64,000 bases of DNA from positions 51,190 to 115,189 of the forward strand of contig NZ_VCNK01000025.1 in the NCBI RefSeq assembly GCF_006265095.1, in the 5' to 3' direction. The notes under the pieces were generated by a model. It searched no databases. It saw only the letters and a program-made list of their open reading frames with translations, and was not told where the DNA came from. The position numbers and the translations under genes are program-made. Position 1 is the stretch's first letter, and every line of letters begins with the position of its first letter. The DNA is from Phaeobacter sp. B1627. Its GTDB lineage: Bacteria > Pseudomonadota > Alphaproteobacteria > Rhodobacterales > Rhodobacteraceae. Of the stretch, positions 35,730-44,615 are shown one piece after another.

Positions 35730-36149
35730 ATGCTGCAGATTAGCGATGATATAACCCTTCAGGACTGGGAACTGACCGAGAGCTTCATGCGCGCGTCCGG
35801 GCCCGGCGGGCAGAACGTCAACAAGGTCTCCTCCGCCGTCGAGCTGCGGTTCGAGGCAGAACGGTCCCCGCATTTGCCCGGCCCGGTAAAGACCCGCCTG
35901 CGCCGAATCGCCGGTCGCCGCTGGACCAAGGACGGCGCGGTCATCCTGCAATGTGATGAAACCCGCTCGCAGGTCCGCAACCGCGAAATCATCCGGGAAC
36001 GGCTGGCCGATCTGATCCGGCAGGCATTGGTCAAACCGAAACGCCGCATTGCCACCAAACCCACCCGTGGCAGTGTCGAACGCCGCATCAAGGCGAAAAA
36101 AACACGCGCCAGTGTCAAATCCCTACGCGGCCGCGTCGACGGGGAATAA
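35730..36149 (+). CDS. arfB: Alternative ribosome-rescue factor ArfB (YaeJ/ICT1 type)
   Basis: 139-residue peptidyl-tRNA hydrolase that enters the empty A site of ribosomes stalled on broken mRNA. The GGQ catalytic motif is in SGPGGQNVNKVSSAVELRF. The C-terminal basic tail (KPKRRIATKPTRGSVERRIKAKKTRASVKSLRGR) is the part that threads into the mRNA channel. The length equals E. coli YaeJ (about 140). There is no clear ribosome-binding site before the ATG. Upstream lies the extended anti-16S element, leader ORF and terminator, which raises the idea of ribosome-state-dependent control. Confidence 0.93.
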   Translation: MLQISDDITLQDWELTESFMRASGPGGQNVNKVSSAVELRFEAERSPHLPGPVKTRLRRIAGRRWTKDGAVILQCDETRSQVRNREIIRERLADLIRQALVKPKRRIATKPTRGSVERRIKAKKTRASVKSLRGRVDGE

Positions 36150-36231
36150 TCTGCCGACTGCAGGCCCCTTGCACCGGACGCATCCCCGCGTCATCCTCCC
36201 GCAAAAGACGATTTGAAAGAGAGGACATGCA

Positions 36232-36978
36232 ATGCGGCTCAGCGGAAAAACGGCCATTGTGACGGGCGGGGCATCGGGTTTCGGCAAAGGCATCGTCGAG
36301 GCCTTTCTGCGCGAAGGGGCCCATGTGATGATTGCGGATATCAACGGCCCGGCCGCCGCGGATCTGGCACAGTCCGCCGGAGACGCAGCCCATGCACAGA
36401 CCGTCGATGTCAGCAACCGCGCCTCGGTGCAGGAGATGGCAGACGCCGCGTTTTCGCGTTTCTGCCACGTCGATATCCTGGTCAATAACGCAGGCGTCAC
36501 CCACCTGCCGACGCCGCTGGATCAGGTCTCCGAAGATGATTTTGACCGCGTTGTGAACGTCAATATGAAATCGGTCTACCTCACCGCCCAAGCCTTTGTG
36601 CCCCATATGAAACACCGCGGAACAGGTGCCATCCTGAACGTCGCCTCCACCGCCGGGGTCTCGCCGCGCCCGAACCTCAACTGGTACAATGCCTCCAAGG
36701 GCTGGATGATCACCGCCACCCGAACCATGGCCGTGGAGCTCGCTCCCTCGGGCGTGCGCGTCAATGCGCTCAACCCGGTGGCAGGCGATACCCCCCTGTT
36801 GAAATCCTTCATGGGTGAGGACACACCGGAGATGCGGGCAAAATTCCTGTCAACCATTCCGATCGGCCGCTTCTCGACTCCTGAGGACATGGGCAACGCA
36901 GCGCTGTATCTCTGTTCGGACGAGGCCAGCATGGTCACCGGCGTCTGCATGGAGATCGATGGCGGGCGTTGCATCTGA
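36232..36978 (+). CDS. SDR family NAD(P)-dependent oxidoreductase
   Basis: 248-residue classical short-chain dehydrogenase. The Rossmann motif is TGGASGFGKG; D37 in MIADINGP suggests NAD preference. NNAG and the catalytic Ser (NVASTAG) and YNASK follow. The C-terminus VTGVCMEIDGGRCI is typical of glucose-1-dehydrogenase or 3-oxoacyl-ACP-reductase-like members. Substrate cannot be read from sequence. AGAGAGGA lies just upstream of the ATG. The P1 peptidase gene follows on the same strand about 120 bp later. Confidence 0.85.
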   Translation: MRLSGKTAIVTGGASGFGKGIVEAFLREGAHVMIADINGPAAADLAQSAGDAAHAQTVDVSNRASVQEMADAAFSRFCHVDILVNNAGVTHLPTPLDQVSEDDFDRVVNVNMKSVYLTAQAFVPHMKHRGTGAILNVASTAGVSPRPNLNWYNASKGWMITATRTMAVELAPSGVRVNALNPVAGDTPLLKSFMGEDTPEMRAKFLSTIPIGRFSTPEDMGNAALYLCSDEASMVTGVCMEIDGGRCI

Positions 36979-37101
36979 CGACAGCCGCCACAGAATGCCA
37001 AACGGCGCGCCAGCGCTGACCCTGCGCGGCCCGGCACGGGCCGCACCGCCGGACAACCAGCACCGGACAACCAGCACCCGCGCCCTAAAAGGATTGCCCT
37101 C

Positions 37102-38121
37102 ATGAAGCCTGGCCCCAGGAACCTGATCACCGACGTCACTGGCCTGCGGGTGGGAAACGCTGCCGATGCCGGGCTCAAATCAGGCACCACGGTCCTCACG
37201 GCCGATCACCCCTTCACGGCGGCGGTTCACATCATGGGCGGTGCCCCCGGCACCCGGGAAACCGACCTTCTCGCGCCGGACAAAACGGTACAGGCGGTGG
37301 ATGCATTGGTGCTGTCCGGAGGCTCCGCCTATGGGCTTGACGCCTGTTCCGGCGTTGTGGCGGGACTGCGTGCCATGGGGCGCGGCTTTCGCCTCGGGCC
37401 GGCCATCGTGCCGATCGTCCCCGGAGCGATCATCTTCGACCTCCTGAACGGCGGCAACAAGGACTGGCAGGAAAACCCCTATCCGGCGCTCGGACGCGCA
37501 GCACTGGATGCTGCCTCCGAGACCTTTGCCCTTGGCTCCACCGGCGCGGGCACCGGCGCCCTGACCGGCATGCAAAAGGGCGGACTTGGCTCCGCATCTC
37601 TGGTGCTGGACAGCGGCCACACTGTCGGCGCGCTGGTGGTGGCCAATCCGATCGGCTCCGTCACTACACCCGGCGAACGACATTTCTGGGCCGCCCCCTT
37701 TGAAATCGACGGAGAGTTCGGGGGGCTGGGCCCTGACCCCGCCGCCGGGCTGGGCCGCAGCCTGCGCAGTCGCAAGCTCGCCGCCATGGCAGACCTCGCC
37801 GGGCAACAGATTTCGTCAGAGGGATCCAATACCACCATCGCAATCGTCGCAACTGATGCGATCCTCACCAAGGCCGAGGCGCAGCGCATGGCGACCGCCG
37901 CTCATGACGGTATGGCCCGGGCCATCGTCCCCTCGCATGGGCCGCACGATGGCGATCTTGTGTTCACCGCCGCCACCGGTGCCCGACCGCTTGCGGATCC
38001 GGCATCCGAGATGCTGGGCCTGTGCCACGCAGCATCGCTCTGCCTTGCGCGGGCCATTGCCCGTGCCGTTTTCGCCGCCCGTCCCGCCGAAGGCGATATC
38101 CTGCCCTGCTGGACTTCCTGA
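37102..38121 (+). CDS. P1 family peptidase (DmpA-like N-terminal nucleophile aminopeptidase)
   Basis: 339-residue self-processing hydrolase related to L-aminopeptidase DmpA and beta-peptidyl aminopeptidases. The family opening ITDVTGLRVGNAAD, VDALVLSGGSAYGLDA and the nucleophile region SSEGSNTTIAIVATDA (cleavage before the Ser) are clear. A C-terminal GDLVFTAATGA element is also typical. The substrate is unknown; most characterised members release N-terminal amino acids from small peptides or amides. A 16-bp sequence at its 3' end is repeated 68 bp downstream (38100 and 38168). Confidence 0.85.
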   Translation: MKPGPRNLITDVTGLRVGNAADAGLKSGTTVLTADHPFTAAVHIMGGAPGTRETDLLAPDKTVQAVDALVLSGGSAYGLDACSGVVAGLRAMGRGFRLGPAIVPIVPGAIIFDLLNGGNKDWQENPYPALGRAALDAASETFALGSTGAGTGALTGMQKGGLGSASLVLDSGHTVGALVVANPIGSVTTPGERHFWAAPFEIDGEFGGLGPDPAAGLGRSLRSRKLAAMADLAGQQISSEGSNTTIAIVATDAILTKAEAQRMATAAHDGMARAIVPSHGPHDGDLVFTAATGARPLADPASEMLGLCHAASLCLARAIARAVFAARPAEGDILPCWTS

Positions 38122-38325
38122 TCCGCCAGACGTCCGGTTTCACCAGACTTCCTATTCCGCCCGGCTGCCTGCCCTGCTGGACTGCCGGATCTGCAAGTCT
38201 TTTGGCAGGGTCTGCAATCGATATCCGATATTGCGCAGGCCAGCTGTCTGTTATGTCGCGTTGACTTCGCTTCGGGATAACTCCGAAGCTGAAACCAGCC
38301 ACAAGACCATACAGGAGCCAGTTTC

Positions 38326-38775
38326 ATGACCCGTTTTTCAGCTGCCGCAGTGCTCGCCTGCCTTGCGAGCCCCGCTCTGGCAGAAGGTGACGCCGCCGAT
38401 GGCGAAAAAGCCTTCAACAAGTGCAAGTCCTGCCACCAGATCGTCTCTGACGCGGGCGAAACCATCGTCAAGGGCGGCAAAACCGGCCCCAACCTTTTTG
38501 GCATCACCGGGCGCATCGCCGGCACGGCTGAGGGATTTCGCTACGGGAACGACCTCATTGCCGCAGGCGAGGCCGGTCTGCACTGGAGCGAAGCACAGTT
38601 TGTCGCCTACCTTGAGGACCCGCGCGGGTTCCTGAAAACCTATCTCGACGACAGCAGCGCCAAGTCCAAAATGTCCTTTCGCCTGAAACAGGGAGGAGCA
38701 GACGTCTACGCCTATCTCTCTCAATTCGGCGCAACCCAAGAGCGCGAAGACGACGAAGAGACCGCCACCGACTAG
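38326..38775 (+). CDS. cycA: Periplasmic cytochrome c550/c2-type electron carrier
   Basis: 149-residue class I c-type cytochrome. The signal peptide MTRFSAAAVLACLASPALA is followed by EGDAADGEKAFNKCKSCHQI with the CxxCH heme-attachment site, then KGGKTGPNLFGITGR and GFRYG. The Met ligand is in SKMSF near residue 121, and an acidic tail (REDDEETATD) ends the protein. This matches Paracoccus/Rhodobacter c550/c2 carriers between the bc1 complex and oxidases (or reaction centre in phototrophs). AGGAG lies 9 bp upstream of the ATG. Symbol by similarity only. A strong hairpin follows the gene. Confidence 0.85.
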   Translation: MTRFSAAAVLACLASPALAEGDAADGEKAFNKCKSCHQIVSDAGETIVKGGKTGPNLFGITGRIAGTAEGFRYGNDLIAAGEAGLHWSEAQFVAYLEDPRGFLKTYLDDSSAKSKMSFRLKQGGADVYAYLSQFGATQEREDDEETATD

Positions 38776-38811
38776 CCCCTGCCGCACGGGCTGACGGCCC
38801 GCCTCTATCCC

Positions 38812-38845
38812 ATGCACGCCGCGCTGTCATGATCGCGGCGTGCAT
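38812..38845. terminator. 12-bp perfect hairpin after the cytochrome gene
   Basis: ATGCACGCCGCG, a 10-base loop, then CGCGGCGTGCAT. It starts about 37 bp after the cytochrome stop and 110 bp before idi. There is no T-run, so it is either a terminator of the non-canonical sort or a long-dyad operator for idi. Confidence 0.5.
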
Positions 38846-38954
38846 GCTGCATTGTCCGTGGACTTGAGTTCCGCCCTGTTTTGCCCTAGATGACCGCATT
38901 TCCGCGCCGCCTTGAGCCACTCTGAAGGGTGCCCGACATGCAAACAGGATCGTC

Positions 38955-39509
38955 ATGCCAGACCGTCTCGCCACTCTGATCCCCGCCTGGGTCAATGGGG
39001 AGCTGACTCCCGTGGACAAGTTGCACGCCCACAGAGAGGGCCTGCGACACAAGGCGGTCTCTGTTTTCGTGCTGCGCGGTCGCGAGATCCTGCTGCAACG
39101 GCGTGCAATGGGAAAATACCACACACCCGGCCTCTGGGCGAACACCTGTTGCACCCACCCGATGTGGCAGGAGGCCTCTGACCTCTGCGCCCTGCGACGG
39201 CTGCAGGAAGAGCTCGGCCTCACCGGTCTGCAACCGCAATACCGTCACACGCTGGAATATCGCGCCGATGTGGGCAACGGGCTGACCGAGCATGAGGTGG
39301 TCGATGTCTATCTCGCCGAGATGCACAGCCCGCTGGATCTGTCGCCGAACCCTGATGAAGTGATGGAGACCCGCTGGGTGGACTATCAGGAGCTGCTGGC
39401 GGATGTCGCCCGCGATCCGGATCGCTTCACCCCCTGGCTGAAGATCTACCTGGCCGATCATGCGGATGTCATTTTTGACCTGGATCTGATTGCGGCCGCA
39501 GACGGCTGA
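38955..39509 (+). CDS. idi: Isopentenyl-diphosphate delta-isomerase, type I
   Basis: 184-residue Nudix-fold enzyme converting IPP to DMAPP for isoprenoids such as ubiquinone, hopanoids or carotenoids. It has the active-site Cys motif LWANTCCTHP, RRLQEELG and the catalytic Glu region GLTEHEVVDVYLAEM. The length equals bacterial type I enzymes. AGGA precedes the ATG. It stands alone between the cytochrome and a monooxygenase. In phototrophic Rhodobacterales idi often sits near pigment genes; none are seen here. Confidence 0.93.
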   Translation: MPDRLATLIPAWVNGELTPVDKLHAHREGLRHKAVSVFVLRGREILLQRRAMGKYHTPGLWANTCCTHPMWQEASDLCALRRLQEELGLTGLQPQYRHTLEYRADVGNGLTEHEVVDVYLAEMHSPLDLSPNPDEVMETRWVDYQELLADVARDPDRFTPWLKIYLADHADVIFDLDLIAAADG

Positions 39510-39568
39510 GCCACGCTTGCCTTTCCTGCGCAGAGCATGATTTGATACCGCGCGGGAGGACAGACATC

Positions 39569-40825
39569 ATGACAGTATTGATTGCAGGCGGCGGCATCGC
39601 GGGCCTCACCCTCGGGTTGACGTTGCATCAGATCGGGGTCCCGTTTCGTGTCTTTGAGGCCACGCAAACGCTGAAGCCCATGGGCGTGGGCATCAACCTG
39701 CAGCCCAACGCGGTGCGAGAGCTGTTCGATCTTGGGCTGGAGGCAGATCTGGACGCCATCGGCGTGCGCACCCGCAGTCTCGGCTTCTATTCCAAACTCG
39801 GCCATACCATCTGGGAGGAGCCGCGCGGTATGGCTGCAGGCTATGCCTGGCCGCAGTTCTCCGTTCATCGGGGCGCGTTGCAGATGCTGCTCTACGAGAC
39901 CCTGATCGCGCGCGCCGGTGCGGATGTGATTGAGACGGATGCCCGCGCCACCGGTTGCGAAGAGGCCGGGAACCGGGCCATCCTGCACCTTGAAGGGGGG
40001 CGTCAGGAGACAGGCACTCTTCTGCTCGCCGCCGATGGCATTCACTCCGCCCTGCGCGCGCAGTTCTTTCCCCAGGAAGGCCCGCCGATCTGGGATGGCC
40101 GCATCCTGTGGCGCGCAACCACCCGGGCGCCCTTGGTCCGCGGCGAGGGCGCCATGATGATGATTGGCCACGACTCCTTGCGGTTTGTGTCCTATCCGAT
40201 TTCCGCAGCGGACGAACAGGGCATCGCGACCCTCAACTGGATCGCCGAAAAGCGTTTCGATCCCGACAGCGACTTCCAGCGCGAGGATTGGAACCGGGCG
40301 GTCGAGGTTGAGCGTTTTATCGGGGATTTTTCCGAGTGGCGTTTCGACTGGATCGACGTGCCCGCCCTGATCCGCGGCGCCGGACGCATCTTCGAATATC
40401 CGATGGTCGACCGCGACCCCCTGCCTCAATGGACCTTCGGACGCTGCTCGTTGATGGGGGATGCGGCGCATCCGACCTACCCGATTGGCTCCAACGGTGC
40501 GAGCCAGGCGATCCTCGACGCCCGCGTCATCGGCGCGCGATTGCTCGAACATGGGATCACCAAAGCCGCGCTGGACGCCTACGAAGGCGACATGCGCCCG
40601 GCGGCGACCCGCATCGGCTTTGCGAACCGCTCCGGCAATGGACCGGACGCCGTGCTGCAACAGGTGGAAACCCTCTGCGGCGGCGATTTCGAGGAGATCG
40701 ACAGCGTCATCCCAAGGGCTGAGCTTGCCGCCCATGCGGCGAAATACAAGGCGATCTCCGGCTTCTCCATCGAAGAGCTGAATGCCCAGCCCCCCACGAT
40801 TGCGGAGGGAATGCGCCTGCGCTGA
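39569..40825 (+). CDS. FAD-dependent aromatic monooxygenase (PhzS-like flavin oxidoreductase)
   Basis: 418-residue class A flavoprotein monooxygenase. The FAD-binding Rossmann motif is LIAGGGIAGLTLGLTL, the second motif is LLLAADGIHSALR, and the ribityl-binding motif is SLMGDAAHPTYPIGSNGASQAI. The overall pattern, including GVGINLQPNAVREL, resembles the flavin-dependent oxidoreductases annotated after PhzS of phenazine synthesis. No other phenazine genes are nearby, so a phenazine role is not implied. GGAGGA lies upstream of the ATG at 39569. Substrate unknown. Confidence 0.85.
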   Translation: MTVLIAGGGIAGLTLGLTLHQIGVPFRVFEATQTLKPMGVGINLQPNAVRELFDLGLEADLDAIGVRTRSLGFYSKLGHTIWEEPRGMAAGYAWPQFSVHRGALQMLLYETLIARAGADVIETDARATGCEEAGNRAILHLEGGRQETGTLLLAADGIHSALRAQFFPQEGPPIWDGRILWRATTRAPLVRGEGAMMMIGHDSLRFVSYPISAADEQGIATLNWIAEKRFDPDSDFQREDWNRAVEVERFIGDFSEWRFDWIDVPALIRGAGRIFEYPMVDRDPLPQWTFGRCSLMGDAAHPTYPIGSNGASQAILDARVIGARLLEHGITKAALDAYEGDMRPAATRIGFANRSGNGPDAVLQQVETLCGGDFEEIDSVIPRAELAAHAAKYKAISGFSIEELNAQPPTIAEGMRLR

Positions 40826-40893
40826 TACCTTTCCCCCATGCGACCCCCGGTCCCATCTCCGGCCCTGTTTCCGGACCCGTTGATGGCCGTCCC

Positions 40894-40970
40894 CGCCGCG
40901 CCAGCGGCGCCCGGCCCAACGGGCGCGATTGCATTTCAATGCAAACGCGCCGGGCGGGAGCGCTCCTCCC
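40894..40970. repeat. Dispersed palindromic repeat, copy B
   Basis: Second copy of the chain described at 3581-3650: CGCGCCAGCGGCGC, GGCCCAACGGGC, TTGCATTTCAATGCAA and CGGGCGGGAG in the same order. It occupies the gap between the convergent monooxygenase and glpK genes. The rest of this 250-bp gap holds nothing I recognise. Confidence 0.6.
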
Positions 40971-41075
40971 GTCGCGTTTGGCGTCCAACTCGCTCCGCAG
41001 TTCACGCCACAGGTCGTTCCGGAGCTCTGTCCGGGCGCCCCCCTTGGCCACCGGGCGCTCGATCATGGCCGGTCG

Positions 41076-42560
41076 TCAGACCCCGATCACCGCCTGCACC
41101 GCACGTTTCCAACGGGCATAGGCGGCGTCCCGCCGTGCCTCTTCCAGCATTGGCTTGAACTCCCGGTCCAGCGCCCAGGTGGCGGCAAACCCCGCCTGAT
41201 CAGGATAGACACCCGCCTTCATCCCCGCCAGCCAGGCTGCACCCAGCGCGGTGGTTTCCTGCATCACCGGCCGATCCACTTCGGCGCCCAGAATGTCTGC
41301 CAGGCTCTGCATCGCCCAGTCGCTGGCACTCATGCCGCCATCCACCCGCAGGGTGACATGGCTGTCGCCGTCCCAATCCGCCCGCATTGCCTCCCAGAGA
41401 TCGCGGGTCTGATAGGCGACGCTCTGCAAGGCCGCCCGGGCAAATTCTGCCGGACCGGAGTTCCGGGTGAGGCCAAACATGCCGCCGCGACATTCAGGCT
41501 CCCAGTAGGGGGCGCCAAGGCCGGTAAAGGCGGGCACCAAAATCACATCCTGAGCAGGATCCGCCTTGTCCGCCAACACACCGGACTCGCTGGCCTTTCC
41601 TATGATCCCAAGACCATCACGCAGCCATTGCACCGCAGCACCCGCGATGAAGATCGACCCCTCCAGCGCATAGGTCGGCACCCCGTCCAGCTGATAGGCG
41701 ACCGTCGTCAGCATGCGGTTTTTCGACAAAACCGGCGTAGCCCCGGTATTCAGCAGCGCGAAGCACCCCGTCCCATAGGTGGATTTCATCATACCCGGCT
41801 GGAAACATGTCTGCCCCACCGTCGCCGCCTGCTGGTCGCCCGCGACACCCAGGATCGGCACAGCCCCGCCGAGCACTTCATCCGTCGTGACCCCGAAATC
41901 AGCAGCACAATCGCGCACCTCAGGCAACATCGATTGCGGCACCCCAAGCATCTCGCAGATCTCGGCACTCCATTCCCCGGCGCGGATGTCGTACATCAGG
42001 GTACGCGCCGCATTGGTCGCATCGGTCACATGTGCGGCGCCGCCGGTCAGCCGCCAGATCAGGAAACTGTCGACGGTGCCGAACAGCAACTCACCGGCCT
42101 GAGCCTGCCCGCGGGCCCCCTCGACACTCTCCAGAATCCACTTCACTTTGGTGCCGGAGAAATACGGGTCAAGCAGCAGGCCGGTGGTCTCGCGCACCAT
42201 CTCCTCCTGCCCCTCGTCGCGCAGGGACTCGCAAATCTGCGCGGTACGGCGATCCTGCCAGACGATGGCATTATGGATCGCCTTCCCGGTCGATTTTTCC
42301 CAGACAACCGTGGTTTCGCGCTGGTTGGTGATGCCGATGCCCGCGATCTCAGACGCGGTGACACCTTTGTCCGCCAGCACCTTTCGACAGGTGGAAACCG
42401 TTGTGGACCACAGATCCTCGGGATCATGTTCGACCCATCCGGCTTGCGGATAGTGCTGGGGAAACTCCTCCTGCGCGACCGCTGCGACCTTCATATCGGC
42501 ATCAAACAGAATTGCGCGGGTCGAGGTCGTCCCCTGATCAATCGCAAGAATATATGTCAT
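41076..42560 (-). CDS. glpK: Glycerol kinase
   Basis: 494-residue FGGY-family kinase phosphorylating glycerol to sn-glycerol-3-phosphate. It shows [15 protein letters not shown] at the start, the glycerol site ([19 protein letters not shown]), [13 protein letters not shown] and [20 protein letters not shown]. The length is standard. GGAGG precedes the ATG at 42560; a longer frame to 42602 is not conserved. No glpF, glpD or glp regulator is adjacent, so glycerol genes are dispersed in this genome. Confidence 0.96.
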   Translation of the reverse strand: MTYILAIDQGTTSTRAILFDADMKVAAVAQEEFPQHYPQAGWVEHDPEDLWSTTVSTCRKVLADKGVTASEIAGIGITNQRETTVVWEKSTGKAIHNAIVWQDRRTAQICESLRDEGQEEMVRETTGLLLDPYFSGTKVKWILESVEGARGQAQAGELLFGTVDSFLIWRLTGGAAHVTDATNAARTLMYDIRAGEWSAEICEMLGVPQSMLPEVRDCAADFGVTTDEVLGGAVPILGVAGDQQAATVGQTCFQPGMMKSTYGTGCFALLNTGATPVLSKNRMLTTVAYQLDGVPTYALEGSIFIAGAAVQWLRDGLGIIGKASESGVLADKADPAQDVILVPAFTGLGAPYWEPECRGGMFGLTRNSGPAEFARAALQSVAYQTRDLWEAMRADWDGDSHVTLRVDGGMSASDWAMQSLADILGAEVDRPVMQETTALGAAWLAGMKAGVYPDQAGFAATWALDREFKPMLEEARRDAAYARWKRAVQAVIGV

Positions 42561-42690
42561 CGGCTCGCCTCCAAATCTTCCGTTGGGGCGGAGAGTAGAC
42601 ATAAATTTACGAGCGCGGCCAGACCTGAGTCCAGACCAGAGTATTGTTCTGATCGGCCAGAGGCTTCGGAGAGGCCGCAGGGGAGTCCGC

Positions 42691-43533
42691 TCAGACCGCG
42701 ATATTGTCGATCAGTCGGACCCCATCGAGCCAGGCCGCCACGAACATCCGCGCCGGAGCGGTGAGCGCAGACAGCGCAGAAAGATCATCCGAGCGGCGCA
42801 AATCGATATACTCGACCTCCGAAAACCCCAGCTCGGTCAGTGCAGCACCGAGCTCCGCCTGCAGGGGGCCCCAGGCCTCGCCCGCACGCAGCCGGGTCGC
42901 CGCCGCCTCCATCAGCGGATTGAGGTGCCCCGCGACCGTCACCCCCGCCGGTGACAGGCGCGCATTGCGTGACGACAGCGCCAGACCAGATGCATCCCGC
43001 ACCGTCGGGCAGCCGACCACCTCGATCGGAATGTCCAGATCGCGCGCCATCCGTTTGACCACCATCAACTGCTGGTAATCCTTCTCGCCGAAGAACGCCG
43101 CCTCCGCACCGGATTGCAGGAACAGCTTGGCGACCACCGTGGCGACACCTTCGAAATGACCGGGGCGATTGGGGCCGTCCATCACATCCGTCAGCCCCGC
43201 CAGACTGACGGTCGTCGCAAATCCCGGCGGGTAGATCTGGTCCGGATCCGGCACATAGATCGCATCGACCCCATAGGGGGCAAGTTTCTCCGCATCCTCC
43301 TGCTCAGTGCGCGGATATTTGGCCAGATCGTCCGGATTGTTGAACTGCTTCGGGTTCACAAAGATCGTCACGATCACCCGGTCACAGGCGGCTTTGGCAG
43401 CCTCGACCAGTGACAGGTGACCCGAATGCAGCGCCCCCATCGTCGGCACCAGGCCGAGGGTCTCCCCCGCGCGGGTCCAGGTCCGGCGCAGGGCTCGCAA
43501 ATCATCCAGATGGCGCAGGATTGGCGTCGTCAT
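42691..43533 (-). CDS. panC: Pantothenate synthetase (pantoate-beta-alanine ligase)
   Basis: 280-residue ATP-dependent ligase for the last step of pantothenate synthesis. The HIGH-like motif is [11 protein letters not shown]; pantoate and ATP-site motifs are [29 protein letters not shown] and SSRNARLS. It starts 15 bp downstream of the panB stop, so panB-panC is one operon. Confidence 0.96.
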   Translation of the reverse strand: MTTPILRHLDDLRALRRTWTRAGETLGLVPTMGALHSGHLSLVEAAKAACDRVIVTIFVNPKQFNNPDDLAKYPRTEQEDAEKLAPYGVDAIYVPDPDQIYPPGFATTVSLAGLTDVMDGPNRPGHFEGVATVVAKLFLQSGAEAAFFGEKDYQQLMVVKRMARDLDIPIEVVGCPTVRDASGLALSSRNARLSPAGVTVAGHLNPLMEAAATRLRAGEAWGPLQAELGAALTELGFSEVEYIDLRRSDDLSALSALTAPARMFVAAWLDGVRLIDNIAV

Positions 43534-43548
43534 GTGGTGAAGCTCCCT

Positions 43549-44382
43549 TCAGTCGGCCTTGGGTGGTAGCGTGTCGGCAAAGGTGTGCTCGGGCGCGGGA
43601 AACTGCCGCGCGCGGACCTCGGCGGCGTAGTCCGCGATCGCCGCCTCCGCCGCTGCGCCGAGATCCGCGTAGCGTTTTACGAATTTCGGTTTGAACGCCG
43701 TAAAGAAGCCCAGCATGTCATCGACCACCAGCACCTGCCCATCACAGCCCGCAGAGGCTCCGATGCCGATTGTCGGGATCGGCACAATTTCCGTCACCTG
43801 ATCAGCAAGCGTCGCGGGCACTTTCTCCAGAACCACGGCAAAGGCACCCGCCTCCGAGACCGCGCGCGCGTCGGCGATCAGCGGGGCTGCGGCTTCGTTG
43901 CGGCCCTGCACCTTGTATCCGCCCAGCGCGTGCACCGATTGCGGCGTCAAACCGACATGCGCCATCACCGGAATGCCGCGTCCCACAAGAAAGCGAATGG
44001 TCTCGGCCATCTCCACCCCGCCCTCCAGCTTGACGGCGGCAGCGCCGGTCTCCGCCATCAGGCGCGCGGCATTGCTGAACGCCTGCGCGGGGCTTTCCTC
44101 GTAGGTTCCGAAGGGCATGTCGATGACCATCATCGCTTTGGACAGCCCACGCGCGACAGCGGCCCCGTGCAGCACCATCATGTCCAGGGTCACCCCCAGC
44201 GTTGACGGCAGACCGTGCAGCACCATGCCGACACTGTCCCCGACCAGGACGAAATCGCAATGCGGGTCCATCAATCGCGCCATCGGCGTGGTATATGCAG
44301 TCAGGCTCACGATGGGACGCTGGCCTTTCAAGGCACGGATATCCCCGGCGGTGAGGGCGGTTTTGCGGGCGGTGGCGCTCAT
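43549..44382 (-). CDS. panB: 3-methyl-2-oxobutanoate hydroxymethyltransferase
   Basis: 277-residue TIM-barrel enzyme making ketopantoate from alpha-ketoisovalerate and methylene-THF. Motifs are [26 protein letters not shown] (metal Asp), [27 protein letters not shown] and [10 protein letters not shown] (catalytic Glu). I chose the ATG at 44382, with AGGGAG upstream. It is the first gene of panBC. Confidence 0.95.
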   Translation of the reverse strand: MSATARKTALTAGDIRALKGQRPIVSLTAYTTPMARLMDPHCDFVLVGDSVGMVLHGLPSTLGVTLDMMVLHGAAVARGLSKAMMVIDMPFGTYEESPAQAFSNAARLMAETGAAAVKLEGGVEMAETIRFLVGRGIPVMAHVGLTPQSVHALGGYKVQGRNEAAAPLIADARAVSEAGAFAVVLEKVPATLADQVTEIVPIPTIGIGASAGCDGQVLVVDDMLGFFTAFKPKFVKRYADLGAAAEAAIADYAAEVRARQFPAPEHTFADTLPPKAD

Positions 44383-44444
44383 GTGTCGGCTCCCTGGCTG
44401 GACCGGTCGCTGCGGCCAGACGCAGTGCGGCCGCGGGCAAAGTT

Positions 44445-44468
44445 GCGTGTCTTTATCAACAGACACGC
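44445..44468. promoter_or_regulatory. Inverted repeat GCGTGTCT-N8-AGACACGC between panB and the ABC importer
   Basis: A perfect 8-bp dyad with an 8-base AT-rich spacer lies in the 233-bp divergent gap between panB and the substrate-binding protein gene. It could be an operator for either side. There is nothing else I can identify in the gap. Confidence 0.35.
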
Positions 44469-44615
44469 CCGCATACCAGCCGTGCGGCAGTGCAGCAAAG
44501 CTTGATTACGTGACGAAAAAGACCGACGCTGCCCGCAATCGCCCCGCAGACGTGGGCGTCATGATCCCGTCGGGCCGCAAGTCGCACGCCCGGCGCCAGT
44601 GGAGGACCTGAGACG

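Noticed and set aside
38116..38140. TGATCC near the cytochrome gene as an RpoE promoter
   Set aside because: RpoE controls cycA in Rhodobacter, so I looked, but no TAGTG/TAAG-like -10 lies 17-18 bases downstream and the hexamer overlaps the previous stop codon.
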